This document shows, one piece after another, positions 1 through 8,692 of a stretch of 64,000 nucleotides of DNA; position 1 is the first letter of the stretch; each line of letters starts with the position of its first letter. The notes beneath the pieces were generated by a model. That model ran no database searches and was not told the origin of the DNA. It was given only the letters and a program-made list of their open reading frames with translations. The stretch covers positions 3,942,001 to 4,006,000 of the forward strand of contig NZ_CP127389.1 of the NCBI RefSeq assembly GCF_030271835.1. The letters run 5' to 3'. The translations under genes and the position numbers were made by a program. The stretch is from Proteus appendicitidis (GTDB lineage: Bacteria > Pseudomonadota > Gammaproteobacteria > Enterobacterales > Enterobacteriaceae).

Positions 1-371
1 CAGATAGCTTTACTGTTGCCGGAATGGGACGTGAATTTTCCATTAACGTAGGACTCAATTACCGCAAAGTGATGATCATTGGATTATCGATTATCGCGCT
101 TATCAGTGGTGTTGTGGTTTCTGTTGTCGGTGCATTACCTTTCCTCGGCTTAATTGTGCCTAATCTGGTGAGCTTAGTGATGGGCGATAACATCCGCAAA
201 ACCATTCCTTGGGTTTGCTTAAGTGGTGGTGCGATTGTTTTACTGTGTGATGTGATTGGCCGCCTTATTCGCTACCCATTTGAAATTCCTGCCAGCGTTA
301 TTTTGGGCGCAGTGGGTGCCGTTATTTTCCTTTTCTTAATATTAAAGCAGCAACGTTATGCAAAAAGTTAA
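1..371 (+). CDS. Iron-siderophore ABC transporter permease (FecCD family), 5' truncated
   Basis: This is the C-terminal part of an inner-membrane permease. The reading frame is already open at the window edge, so the true start lies upstream and only about 123 residues are visible. The visible part has long hydrophobic helices and the FecCD-type segment GALPFLGLIVPNLVSLVMGD, the cytoplasmic coupling region that contacts the ATPase. FecCD permeases normally have about 310-330 residues and form a heterodimer that moves ferric-siderophore from a periplasmic binding protein. The stop overlaps the start of the next permease by 14 bases, so the genes are one operon. The pairing resembles FatD/FatC or YclN/YclO (catecholate-type siderophores). 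The actual substrate cannot be read from the sequence. Confidence 0.88.
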   Translation, partial: DSFTVAGMGREFSINVGLNYRKVMIIGLSIIALISGVVVSVVGALPFLGLIVPNLVSLVMGDNIRKTIPWVCLSGGAIVLLCDVIGRLIRYPFEIPASVILGAVGAVIFLFLILKQQRYAKS

Positions 372-1365
372 TTCATCCATAATTAGCAAATGTACTGGCG
401 CTGTCGAACATAAGAAAATGCGCCTCTCACCTATGTCTCGCATCTGGTTATTATTAGGGGCATCGTTATTATCTATTGTGTTATTTATGACGATAAACCT
501 AAACGGCAATATCTCTTATATTTTGACTCACCGCGCTTACATCATTCTTACTATGATTGTGGTGGCTTTTGCTGCGGGTGTTTCCACGATATTGTTTCAA
601 ACCATCGCCAATAACCGTATTTTGACGCCTTCACTAATGGGATTAGAAGCCCTGTTTGTATTGCTACAAACCGTGTTTGTTTTCTTTGAAGGCGATATGC
701 CTGCCTCGTGGATGTTGAACCTATCTAAGTTTTTCTTAGAATCGACATTACTAGTGCTATTTTCCGTTGTACTCTACCGCTGGCTGTTTAGCTCTGTACG
801 CTTTAACATTAATTTAGTCCTCATGATTGGGATTATTTTAGGCACGCTATTTCGTAGTTCGGCTACGCTATTACAACGTTTGATGGACCCTAATGAGTTT
901 TCCATCTTACAAGGTCGCATGTTTGCCACTTTCACTCGTGCCACTCCTGATCTTATCTTTTGTGCCTTAGCCATAATTGTGGTTGTCGGTGTTTTACTTT
1001 GGCGTATGCGTTATAGCTTTGATGTCATGGCATTAGGACAAGCAAATGCCATTAACCTCGGGATTAATTACCGCAAGCAGACCACTTATATTCTGTTACT
1101 GATTTCTGTTTTAGTTGCAGTTTCTACCGCTTTAGTTGGCCCGTTAACCTTCTTGGGTTTAATTGTCGCTAACCTTGCTTACCATATCAGTGGCAGCAGC
1201 CAGCACCGTTTCTTGATGCCCGTCGCCTTCCTACTGGGTACGATTGCCTTAGTCGGTGGACAACTGGTTTTAGAGTACGGTTTAAAAATGACAGGAACAC
1301 TTTCTGTTGTGATTGAGTTTGTTGGTGGGATGTTCTTTATCTATTTGGTGTTAAGAAGACTTTAA
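358..1365 (+). CDS. Iron-siderophore ABC transporter permease (FecCD family)
   Basis: This is the second membrane subunit of the importer, 335 residues, a usual length for FecCD permeases. It has about nine or ten hydrophobic helices from residue 30 to the end and the coupling segment GPLTFLGLIVANLAYHISG near residue 260, parallel to the one in the upstream permease. It begins inside the end of the upstream gene and is followed one base later by the ATPase gene, so the three are translationally coupled. It should pair with the upstream permease as the heterodimeric channel for a ferric-siderophore complex. It is closest in style to FatC/YclO. No binding-protein gene is visible here; it may lie upstream of the window. 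Confidence 0.88.
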   Translation: MQKVNSSIISKCTGAVEHKKMRLSPMSRIWLLLGASLLSIVLFMTINLNGNISYILTHRAYIILTMIVVAFAAGVSTILFQTIANNRILTPSLMGLEALFVLLQTVFVFFEGDMPASWMLNLSKFFLESTLLVLFSVVLYRWLFSSVRFNINLVLMIGIILGTLFRSSATLLQRLMDPNEFSILQGRMFATFTRATPDLIFCALAIIVVVGVLLWRMRYSFDVMALGQANAINLGINYRKQTTYILLLISVLVAVSTALVGPLTFLGLIVANLAYHISGSSQHRFLMPVAFLLGTIALVGGQLVLEYGLKMTGTLSVVIEFVGGMFFIYLVLRRL

Positions 1366-1366
1366 T

Positions 1367-2122
1367 ATGATTGAAATCAGCAAAATATCAAAACGTTATC
1401 AAGACACAACCGTTCTCGATAATATTACAACAACAATTCAACGTGGCGGTATTACTTCGATCATCGGCCCTAATGGCGCGGGTAAATCAACACTACTTTC
1501 TGTTATTGGACGTTTATTACTTCCTGAAAGTGGCATGGTGACCGTTAATGGTATGGATGTTGCTGCAACTGATAGCGATATTCTTGCTAAAAATCTTTCA
1601 ATACTGCGTCAAGAAAACCAGTTTGTTAGTCGTTTAACCGTAGAAGAATTAGTCAGTTTTGGGCGTTATCCTTACAGCAAAGGTCGTTTAACGCTCGATG
1701 ATAAAAAAGTCATTGATGAGTCATTAGACTTTTTAAATTTAACTGAATTTCGTTATCGCTATCTAGATGAATTATCGGGTGGGCAACGTCAACGTACCTA
1801 TGTTGCAATGGTGCTATGCCAAGACACAGAATATGTCATGCTTGATGAACCACTGAATAACCTTGATATGAAGCATGCGGTGATCATGATGAAACTTCTG
1901 CGAAAAGCCGCAGATGAATTAGGAAAAACCATTATTATCGTTATTCATGATATCAATTTTGCCTCTGTTTATTCTGACTATATTTTAGCCATGCGTAACG
2001 GACAACTGTATTATCACGGTTCACCAAAAGAGATCATGAAAGCAGATATTATCGAAGATATTTTCGATACACCCGTTGACGTTAAAGAGCTAGATAATAA
2101 GCTAATTGCTATGTATTACTAA
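1367..2122 (+). CDS. Iron-siderophore ABC transporter ATP-binding protein
   Basis: This 251-residue cytoplasmic ATPase drives the two preceding FecCD permeases. Visible motifs are Walker A GPNGAGKST (residues 34-42), the ABC signature LSGGQRQR (about residue 136), Walker B with the catalytic Glu in VMLDEP (about residue 159), the D-loop NNLD and the switch His in IVIHD. It resembles FepC/FecE/YclP ATPases. It starts one base after the upstream permease stop, so it is the last gene of the operon, and a strong hairpin follows. A role in iron-siderophore uptake rests on the family and the neighbouring permeases. The substrate is unassigned. Confidence 0.9.
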   Translation: MIEISKISKRYQDTTVLDNITTTIQRGGITSIIGPNGAGKSTLLSVIGRLLLPESGMVTVNGMDVAATDSDILAKNLSILRQENQFVSRLTVEELVSFGRYPYSKGRLTLDDKKVIDESLDFLNLTEFRYRYLDELSGGQRQRTYVAMVLCQDTEYVMLDEPLNNLDMKHAVIMMKLLRKAADELGKTIIIVIHDINFASVYSDYILAMRNGQLYYHGSPKEIMKADIIEDIFDTPVDVKELDNKLIAMYY

Positions 2123-2165
2123 TTTCCATGTATTACTAATGCCATTTAGCCCGATTATCTTCAAT

Positions 2166-2205
2166 AAAAAGCATGTTGTTCTTCTCATTAACAACATGCT
2201 TTTTT
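2166..2205. terminator. Bidirectional intrinsic terminator
   Basis: A perfect inverted repeat GCATGTTGTT / AACAACATGC is flanked by A and T runs, so it can act in both directions. It separates the convergent siderophore ABC operon and smvR. Confidence 0.85.
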
Positions 2206-2758
2206 ATTGCCTTTTCCCTTGCTGAAGTAACTCTGAATCAATATCCTCAAAGATAGATTGCCATTCATTATCATCAATATCCATTAATCCAAAATAACGC
2301 AGTAAAAAGGTGCCTTCTGTCGCTAAAAATGCCAATCGAGCGCGTTTTCCGGCTTCTGTTGTCGTATCAACACCTGCTAACCGTTGCTGATACCACTCTT
2401 TTGTACTTTGCAGATATTCAGGCGTTTGTAGCAATGCCGCCATCAAACTCGCCCCTTTGGCAAAAGAGACTTTATCGTGATTGTGAGTGGCATGAATATG
2501 GGCAGCAACACGATTATCAGGAGAATGATCCTTTTCAACGATTTTTTTAAATTGCGTTTCATAACTGCCTTCCCAGTGTTCAAACATGGCATCTATCATC
2601 GCCTCTTTACTGCTAAAACAGTATTGAACGCCTCCTTTTGAGATCCCCATTCTTTTTGCAACAGTATCAATCGTTAATGCTGCCGCTCCTTGCTCCATCA
2701 CAATGTCGAAGATAGCTTCTAACAGTTTTTCTCTATCAATGGTTCTTTGACGTCCCAT
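2204..2758 (-). CDS. smvR: TetR-family repressor of the adjacent efflux pump (SmvR-like)
   Basis: This is a 184-residue TetR regulator. The N-terminal helix-turn-helix includes KRMGISKGGVQYCFSSKEAM (about residues 36-55); the rest is an all-helical ligand-binding domain. I chose the ATG at 2758 because an AGGGG ribosome-binding site sits six bases upstream. A TTG six codons earlier would overlap that site. It is divergent from an MFS multidrug pump, the standard repressor/pump layout. In Proteus and other enterobacteria the SmvR-SmvA pair is known: loss of SmvR derepresses SmvA and lowers susceptibility to chlorhexidine and other cationic biocides. A palindrome just upstream is the likely operator. 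The name rests on the pairing and general similarity. Confidence 0.82.
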   Translation of the reverse strand: MGRQRTIDREKLLEAIFDIVMEQGAAALTIDTVAKRMGISKGGVQYCFSSKEAMIDAMFEHWEGSYETQFKKIVEKDHSPDNRVAAHIHATHNHDKVSFAKGASLMAALLQTPEYLQSTKEWYQQRLAGVDTTTEAGKRARLAFLATEGTFLLRYFGLMDIDDNEWQSIFEDIDSELLQQGKRQ

Positions 2759-2773
2759 AAAAAAACCCCTTTT

Positions 2774-2789
2774 CAATACGGTCGTATGG
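2774..2789. promoter_or_regulatory. Putative SmvR operator
   Basis: A near-perfect palindrome, CAATACG-GT-CGTATGG (one mismatch between 7-bp arms), lies in the divergent smvR/smvA region 16 bases upstream of the smvR start codon. TetR repressors usually bind such short palindromes in the shared promoter region. Binding here could block smvR itself and smvA. Assigned from position and symmetry only. Confidence 0.55.
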
Positions 2790-2844
2790 ATTTATATTGT
2801 AGCCGCTAGTAAAAATAATACACATAAAAATAACTGAGATTTCT

Positions 2845-4344
2845 ATGATAAAAGATTATAAACGTTGGATAGTATTACTTTTGGTATCTAGCATGCTGTT
2901 TCTGATTGTTGTTGATGTAACAGTGCTTTATACCGCATTGCCACGTTTAACTTATGATTTAAACGCAAGTGCATCAGAAAAATTATGGATAATGAATGCT
3001 TATCCATTGATTGTTGCTGGATTATTGCCCGCAGCGGGTATGCTCACAGACAGGATCTGTCATAAAACACTCTTTATTTGTGGCTTACCGCTATTTGCTC
3101 TCGCTTCTTTGTGTGCGGCTTTTTCTCCCACCGCAACAACCTTAATTGCTTCTCGTGGTTTTTTAGCGGTAGGAGCAGCAATGAGTATGCCAGCAACATT
3201 ATCAATAGTGCGCCAAGTTTTTTGCGATCCACAAGAGCGGGCTATTGCAATTGGTATTTGGTCTGCGGTTGCATCTGGCGGTGCTGCTTTAGGACCTTTA
3301 ATTGGCGGTATTTTATTAAATAACTTTTGGTGGGGTTCTGTCTTTTTAATTAACGTTCCCATTGTGCTTTTAGTATTACCGTTTTCTATTTGGCTGATTC
3401 CTACATTTGCAGGGCATGGTCGCCATAAAATCGATTATTTAAGCTCAGTACTTATTTTAGTGGGTTTGATCAGTGCCATTTATGCCTTAAAAGAAATAGG
3501 AAAACCTTATACACAGTGGAATGAAGCTACGATTGCTACCATTATTGCCGTCGTTTTCCTCACCCTATTTACTTTACGCCAACGTAAACAGACTCACCCA
3601 ATGATTGACTTTAAGCTATTTAAAAATCGCTTTTTTAGTATCGGTATTTTAATGGCGGTGCTTTCTATGGTGATCATTGTAGGCATTGAATTATTGCTTA
3701 GCCAACGTTTACAGCTTGTTGCGGGTTTTACGCCTTTAAATGCAGCATTAGTGATCTTACCTATCCCAATTGGCTCTGTACTTGCTTCTCCATTGGCAGG
3801 TTATTTCTTGGGTCGTTTAGGTGAAGTTCGCTTAATTATTGCCGGATTTATGCTTACTTTAGTGGGAAATCTGTGGTTAATTGCCATTTATCAAACAACA
3901 TCGCCAATGGTGTTAATCGGTAGCTTATTCTTAATCGGCTTTGGTTTAGGTATTATTTTTACTACCGCATCGACATCAATTATGTTGAGTGTTGCAGATA
4001 GACAAGCAGGAATGGCGGCATCAATTGAAGATGTGGCTTATGAGCTAGGCAGTGTGATTGGTGTGACTTTTATGGGCAGTTTAATGAGTACGGTATACAC
4101 CTTAAAACTGATGCTACCTGACTCATTAACAATTAATGATGCGGTATATGACAGTTTAGATGAGGCACTTATTGTGGCAGAAAAATTACCAAATGATGTG
4201 GCTTCTCTGGTTATCTCTCAGGCAAACATCGCCTTTGAAAATGCCTTTTTTGTCGTGCTAACTGCGACTGCAATTATTACTGCACTTAGCTTAGTGGTTC
4301 TCCCTTATTGTTTACGTAATATTGTAAGGACAAAAGTGGCTTAA
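2845..4344 (+). CDS. smvA: MFS multidrug efflux pump of the DHA2 (14-helix) family, SmvA-like
   Basis: This 499-residue inner-membrane drug/proton antiporter has about 14 hydrophobic helices. Family motifs include the loop-2/3 region GMLTDRICHK (about residues 64-73) and the helix-5 antiporter motif GIWSAVASGGAALGPLIGG (about residues 138-156). SmvA pumps export quaternary ammonium compounds, methyl viologen, chlorhexidine and dyes. The length and DHA2 pattern fit SmvA. It is divergent from the TetR gene, with the putative operator between them, so ligand-induced derepression is expected. The ribosome-binding site before the ATG is weak. The related EmrB and QacA pumps are alternatives, but the SmvR-type neighbour favours SmvA. 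Confidence 0.85.
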   Translation: MIKDYKRWIVLLLVSSMLFLIVVDVTVLYTALPRLTYDLNASASEKLWIMNAYPLIVAGLLPAAGMLTDRICHKTLFICGLPLFALASLCAAFSPTATTLIASRGFLAVGAAMSMPATLSIVRQVFCDPQERAIAIGIWSAVASGGAALGPLIGGILLNNFWWGSVFLINVPIVLLVLPFSIWLIPTFAGHGRHKIDYLSSVLILVGLISAIYALKEIGKPYTQWNEATIATIIAVVFLTLFTLRQRKQTHPMIDFKLFKNRFFSIGILMAVLSMVIIVGIELLLSQRLQLVAGFTPLNAALVILPIPIGSVLASPLAGYFLGRLGEVRLIIAGFMLTLVGNLWLIAIYQTTSPMVLIGSLFLIGFGLGIIFTTASTSIMLSVADRQAGMAASIEDVAYELGSVIGVTFMGSLMSTVYTLKLMLPDSLTINDAVYDSLDEALIVAEKLPNDVASLVISQANIAFENAFFVVLTATAIITALSLVVLPYCLRNIVRTKVA

Positions 4345-4368
4345 ATTGTGAAGTGATTTCTACAAAAT

Positions 4369-4393
4369 AAACGCGTCTAAATGGCGCGTTTTT
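4369..4393. terminator. Intrinsic terminator between smvA and the AraC gene
   Basis: The inverted repeat AAACGCG / CGCGTTT is followed by T residues on the plus strand and preceded by an A-rich run. It lies between convergent genes and probably ends both transcripts. Confidence 0.65.
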
Positions 4394-4401
4394 AATATCA
4401 A

Positions 4402-5187
4402 CTAAAATCTATCGATATCCAGTGCATCCATACTAAAATGCGAAGGTGATTGTCCCATCTGCTTTTTAAACATAGTTGAGAATGAACCGGCACTGTTATA
4501 GCCCAAATCAAAGGCAATTTCAGTAATTCCGCGGCCAGATAAGATTTGTGTTAATGAATTCAATAAGCAGACTTGTTGTCGCCATTGTGAAAATGACATT
4601 CCTGTTTGTTGGCGGAAAAAACGACTAAAAGAGCGCTCACTTTTATGTAATCTATCTGCCCACTGTTGCGGTAAAGAGTCTATTTTAGGGTTACGAATAA
4701 AATCGCGACATAATTTAGCTAATTTACTGTCTTGTGGAATAGGTGCAAAAAACGGTAACGGTTTTGCTTTCGCTAATTCGCATAAGATTAACTGCATTAA
4801 AAGACCATCTCGCCCTTTTTTATCGTACTCTGCGGGTACATCTACAGCTTCAAGCAATAATTGACGAAAAAGAGGTGAAACACTGACAACTTCACATTGT
4901 TTGCTATGACGAGGTGCTGCGGAAGGCTCGATATACAAGCTTCGAGTACTCACATCTAACATACGAGTTTCATGCCCTGTTTCTGGCGGGATCCATACAC
5001 CACAAGACGGTGGAATAACCCACTCACCATCATCTGTGCTGACTTCAATTAACCCCGTTGCAGGGTATAAAAATTGCGCTCGACGATGTTGATGCGTTTC
5101 TAACAACGTATTGGGTAAATAGTCTGTACCCAGCGCAATAACATCTCGGTCAAGTGAATCAACGCTTTTTAAAGGTACATTTCTCAC
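4402..5187 (-). CDS. AraC-family transcriptional regulator with N-terminal cupin domain
   Basis: This is a 261-residue regulator. Residues about 1-95 form a cupin-like sensor (LLETHQHRRAQFLYPATGLI, then IPPSCGVWIPP and ETGHETR). Residues about 155-255 are the double helix-turn-helix AraC domain, with the conserved tail GITEIAFDLGYNSAGSFSTM and FKKQMGQSPSHF. It starts with GTG; a GAGAG-rich stretch lies upstream. This layout is typical of small AraC regulators that control a neighbouring efflux or metabolic gene, such as NimR of E. coli. It converges with smvA and faces the dms operon upstream region. Target and effector are unknown. Confidence 0.85.
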   Translation of the reverse strand: MRNVPLKSVDSLDRDVIALGTDYLPNTLLETHQHRRAQFLYPATGLIEVSTDDGEWVIPPSCGVWIPPETGHETRMLDVSTRSLYIEPSAAPRHSKQCEVVSVSPLFRQLLLEAVDVPAEYDKKGRDGLLMQLILCELAKAKPLPFFAPIPQDSKLAKLCRDFIRNPKIDSLPQQWADRLHKSERSFSRFFRQQTGMSFSQWRQQVCLLNSLTQILSGRGITEIAFDLGYNSAGSFSTMFKKQMGQSPSHFSMDALDIDRF

Positions 5188-5633
5188 AATTTAGGTCACT
5201 CTCTTTTTATTTTCGTCCTTTTAATATAGCAGTTATCGCGCGCCCTACACACTAGCAAATAATGGGCTATATAATTAAAATCGTTATATATTTAAATAAA
5301 TAACGAAAATGCCCTATGTGAAATTTCAACCTTCTTGATATCTATTTAACATACCCTATTAACATCCAAAAAACGTGTTTTTAACACTGTCAATAAATAG
5401 GCTGAAATTCAAATGTCATTGTCTGGTTTTAGAATGTTGGCAAAAGATTAATCAACTACTATCCCTTTCGCAGAGGTTATTTCGAGCATTCTGCAATTAT
5501 CTATGCATTCAATAATAATGCAGCGGATACCAGACATTCCCTTTATTCATAGCCTAGAAAAATCACGCACATTCTTTATATCAAGTATCGGGTATATCGG
5601 GATCCGCCTATTATGTTTAAGGTAGAGTTCATT
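5188..5633. other. Intergenic region upstream of the dms operon
   Basis: No gene is visible in this 446-bp AT-rich stretch between divergent genes. It contains two inverted repeats: TCGTTAT / ATAACGA (5281-5287 and 5300-5306) and TGCATT / AATGCA (5504-5509 and 5517-5522). A weak FNR-like site, TTGAT-N4-ATTTA, lies at 5335-5348 (8 of 10 consensus positions). An anaerobic activator is expected for this operon, but I could not place a convincing -10 element relative to that site. Confidence 0.4.
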
Positions 5634-8054
5634 ATGAGCAATCAGTCCGATCACGATAGTGATACAAAGAGCATTCTCAGCGATGTTAGCCGCCGTCACT
5701 TTATTCAAGCTAGCTCAGCATTAGTCACGCTTCCTTTTCTCGCATCAAACTCTTTTGCTGCGACAACAGATAACGCGATTCCAGTAAAACCAATAACAAC
5801 TGAAGATGGTGAACGCGTTGTTTCAACTTGCAGCAGCTTCGACTGTGGCGGTAAATGTGATATTCGTGCCCATGTAAAAGATGGCAAAGTTACCCGTATT
5901 AGCACACGCCCAGATGCAGATTTAGATGAAGAGATGCCTATTATGCGCGCCTGCGTTCGAGGCCGTGGTTATCGAAAATTTGTCTATCATCCAGACCGTT
6001 TAAAATACCCAATGAAACGCGTTGGAAAACGTGGCGAAGGAAAATTTGAACGCATCACTTGGGAAGAAGCAACCACCCTTATTGCGCAAAATATGCAACG
6101 CATTAACCAGCAATATGGTCCCGCTTCTCGCTTTGTGAGTTTAAGTACAGGCGTCACTGGCGGTATTTTCTCCGGTGCGAATATGTTACGTCGCCTGTTT
6201 AATATCACTGGCGGTTTTCTGGAAAACTATCACTCGGTTAGTAACGGTAATACCCTTGCGGTCACGCCTTATACTTACGGTACCGCAGCCAGTGGCAGTA
6301 CATTAGATACGTTAGAAAATACCCCTCTGGTTATTTTATGGGGTCATAATCCTAACGAAACTATTTTTGGTCATTCAAACCATTTCTTCCAAAAAATGAA
6401 GAAAAACGGCACTAAATTTATTGTCGTTGACCCTCGTTATTCTGATACCGCCTCTTCTTTAGCTGATCAGTGGATCCCGTTACTACCAACAACAGATAAC
6501 GCCATGATGGATGCGATGATGTATGTCATCGTCAGTGAAAACCTGCATGATCAAGCCTTTATCGATAAATACACTGTTGGCTTTGATGAACACCAAATGC
6601 CTGAAGGTGTGGGTGAAAATGAGTCTTTAGTTGCCTATTTAATGGGTAAAAAAGATGGCATTAAGAAAACCCCTGAATGGGCTGAAACCATCACTAAAGT
6701 ACCCGCAGATACGATTAAACAATTAGCCCGTGAATACGCATCAACAAAACCGGCTGCATTAATGCAAGGCTGGGGTCCTCAGCGCCATATTTGTGGTGAA
6801 CGGACGGCGCGCGGTGCAACATTACTTGCCACTATCACCGGTAATGTGGGTGTGCGTGGTGGTTGGGCGGCGGGTTATGGCATGGCATTAAACTCTGAAC
6901 TGCGTAAAACCATCGCAGGGCCAAGCTTATTAACCAACCCAGTAAAAGCGAAAATTAATATCACCAACTGGGTGCAAGCGTGTGAAGATAAAAACTTAGT
7001 CACACCAAAAAATGGGTTACTGAATGCTGAGAAACTTGATACTGAAATCAAGATGATTTTCTCTATGGCGGGTAACTACATGACGAACCAAAATACCGAT
7101 ATTCTTCATGCCGCCAAAGTACTTGAGGATGAATCGAAAGTAGAATTTATTGTTTGTAGTGATCTCTACCTGACACCAAGTGCGAAATATGCCGATATTT
7201 TACTGCCAGAAACCAGCTTCTTAGAACGTTGGAACATCGGTGGTACATGGAGTTATGGCGACTACATTATTCTTTCTGAAAAAGTGATTGAGCCTGAATT
7301 TGAACGTCGTACTGACTACGATTGGTTACGTGAAGTTGCTGATAAATTAGGCGTGGGCGAACAATTTAGCGAAGGTAAAGAGACCGATCGCGATTGGATT
7401 GAATATTTAGTCAATGATGCAAGTGCTAAACGTCCTGAAGACGGTATCCCAACCTTTAAAGAGCTATTGGTTAAACGTCGTCATCTATTAAAACATCGTC
7501 CTCATACTCAAAATGTGGCGTTTGAGAAAAATATCCAAGATATCGAGAATAATCCATTCCCAACGCCATCAGGCAAAATTGAGATTTTCTCTAAGCGTTT
7601 ATATGACATGAATAATGTCGATATTCCTGCACTCTCTCATTATGTACCCGCTATTGAGGGTCCTGAAGATACGTTAACAGATAAATTCCCGTTACAACTT
7701 ATCACATGGAAAGGGCGTAACCGCGCAAACTCAACGCAATTTGCCAACCCTTGGTTGCAAGAAGTACAACGCCAAGAACTCTGGTTAAACCCGTTAGATG
7801 CCCAAGATAGAAACATCAAAGAGGGCGAGAAAGTCAAAGTGTATAACGATCGCGGAATAACGATGGTTCCCGTCAAATTAACACAACGAATTATGCCTGG
7901 TGTCGTCGCCTTGCAAGCAGGTGCTTGGTGGCAACCTGATGCAAAAGGCATAGATCAAGGTGGATGTGCCAACGTATTAACATCATCCCGTAGCACCGCA
8001 ATGGCACACGGCAATGCTCACCAAACATTATTGGTCGAGGTAGCAAAAGCATGA
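5634..8054 (+). CDS. dmsA: DMSO-reductase-type molybdopterin oxidoreductase, catalytic subunit
   Basis: This 806-residue catalytic subunit binds bis-MGD molybdenum cofactor and a [4Fe-4S] cluster and is exported by the Tat system. The start chosen is the ATG at 5634, preceded by TAAGGTAGAG. The N terminus then has a twin-arginine motif SRRHFIQ (residues 19-25), a hydrophobic stretch and an Ala-rich cleavage region near residue 43. The cluster ligands are in CSSFDCGGKC followed by RACVRGRG. The block MKRVGKRGEGKFERITWEEA is almost identical to E. coli DmsA. The SVSNGNT segment is where the Mo-ligating Ser lies in DmsA. It is the first gene of dmsABC and overlaps dmsB by four bases. It should reduce DMSO or related S- or N-oxides; selenate or thiosulfate reductase specificity is not excluded. 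Confidence 0.88.
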   Translation: MSNQSDHDSDTKSILSDVSRRHFIQASSALVTLPFLASNSFAATTDNAIPVKPITTEDGERVVSTCSSFDCGGKCDIRAHVKDGKVTRISTRPDADLDEEMPIMRACVRGRGYRKFVYHPDRLKYPMKRVGKRGEGKFERITWEEATTLIAQNMQRINQQYGPASRFVSLSTGVTGGIFSGANMLRRLFNITGGFLENYHSVSNGNTLAVTPYTYGTAASGSTLDTLENTPLVILWGHNPNETIFGHSNHFFQKMKKNGTKFIVVDPRYSDTASSLADQWIPLLPTTDNAMMDAMMYVIVSENLHDQAFIDKYTVGFDEHQMPEGVGENESLVAYLMGKKDGIKKTPEWAETITKVPADTIKQLAREYASTKPAALMQGWGPQRHICGERTARGATLLATITGNVGVRGGWAAGYGMALNSELRKTIAGPSLLTNPVKAKINITNWVQACEDKNLVTPKNGLLNAEKLDTEIKMIFSMAGNYMTNQNTDILHAAKVLEDESKVEFIVCSDLYLTPSAKYADILLPETSFLERWNIGGTWSYGDYIILSEKVIEPEFERRTDYDWLREVADKLGVGEQFSEGKETDRDWIEYLVNDASAKRPEDGIPTFKELLVKRRHLLKHRPHTQNVAFEKNIQDIENNPFPTPSGKIEIFSKRLYDMNNVDIPALSHYVPAIEGPEDTLTDKFPLQLITWKGRNRANSTQFANPWLQEVQRQELWLNPLDAQDRNIKEGEKVKVYNDRGITMVPVKLTQRIMPGVVALQAGAWWQPDAKGIDQGGCANVLTSSRSTAMAHGNAHQTLLVEVAKA

Positions 8055-8692
8055 GTAAATTTATCGTTTATCCCGCTGTGAGCAACAAACAGTTAGGATT
8101 TTATATCGACAGCGCTCGCTGTTCAGGTTGTAAGGCGTGTCAGGTTGCCTGTAAAGATAAAAACAACCTTGATGTCGGACGCAAATTTCGTCGTGTCTAT
8201 GAAATTACGGGCGGTGGTTATACCCGAAATCCTAAAGGCGCACTGGTCAATAATGTCTTTGCTTACACGTTATCTATTTCTTGTAACCATTGTGACGATC
8301 CGATTTGCGTTAAAAACTGCCCAACTACAGCAATGCATAAGCGTGAAGGTGACGGCATTGTGATGGTAGATACAGACAAATGCGTCGGTTGTGGTGCTTG
8401 TGCTTGGTCTTGCCCTTATGGCGCGCCACAGATGAACCCAGAAACCAAACAGATGTCAAAATGCGACTTTTGTATCGATTTACAGCAAAAAGGTGAACAA
8501 CCAGTTTGTGTCGCTACTTGTCCGCTAGGTGCAATTCAATTTGGCCCTATTGATGAACTACGTGAACGCTATGGCGATTTAGATTATGTCACGGGTTTAC
8601 CTTCCCCTGAAATAACGCATCCTAACCTTGTTATTAACCCACATCAGGGTGCCAATAATGACGGAATTAATAATAAGGGAGAAAGAAAATGA
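8051..8692 (+). CDS. dmsB: DMSO reductase iron-sulfur subunit
   Basis: This 213-residue electron-transfer subunit has four Cys clusters that hold four [4Fe-4S] centres: [35 protein letters not shown] and CDFCIDLQQKGEQPVCVATC. E. coli DmsB (about 205 residues) has the same pattern. It passes electrons from the membrane anchor DmsC to DmsA and is carried across the membrane with DmsA's Tat signal. Its start overlaps the dmsA stop (ATGA), and its stop overlaps the dmsC start, so the three subunits are translationally coupled. FdnH- or NrfC-like proteins share this fold, but the neighbours make DmsB the clear choice. Confidence 0.92.
   Translation: MSKFIVYPAVSNKQLGFYIDSARCSGCKACQVACKDKNNLDVGRKFRRVYEITGGGYTRNPKGALVNNVFAYTLSISCNHCDDPICVKNCPTTAMHKREGDGIVMVDTDKCVGCGACAWSCPYGAPQMNPETKQMSKCDFCIDLQQKGEQPVCVATCPLGAIQFGPIDELRERYGDLDYVTGLPSPEITHPNLVINPHQGANNDGINNKGERK

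Noticed and set aside
5335..5348. FNR-like site TTGAT-N4-ATTTA upstream of dmsA
   Set aside because: Only one half-site is good, and no suitable -10 lies at the expected distance; kept only as a note.
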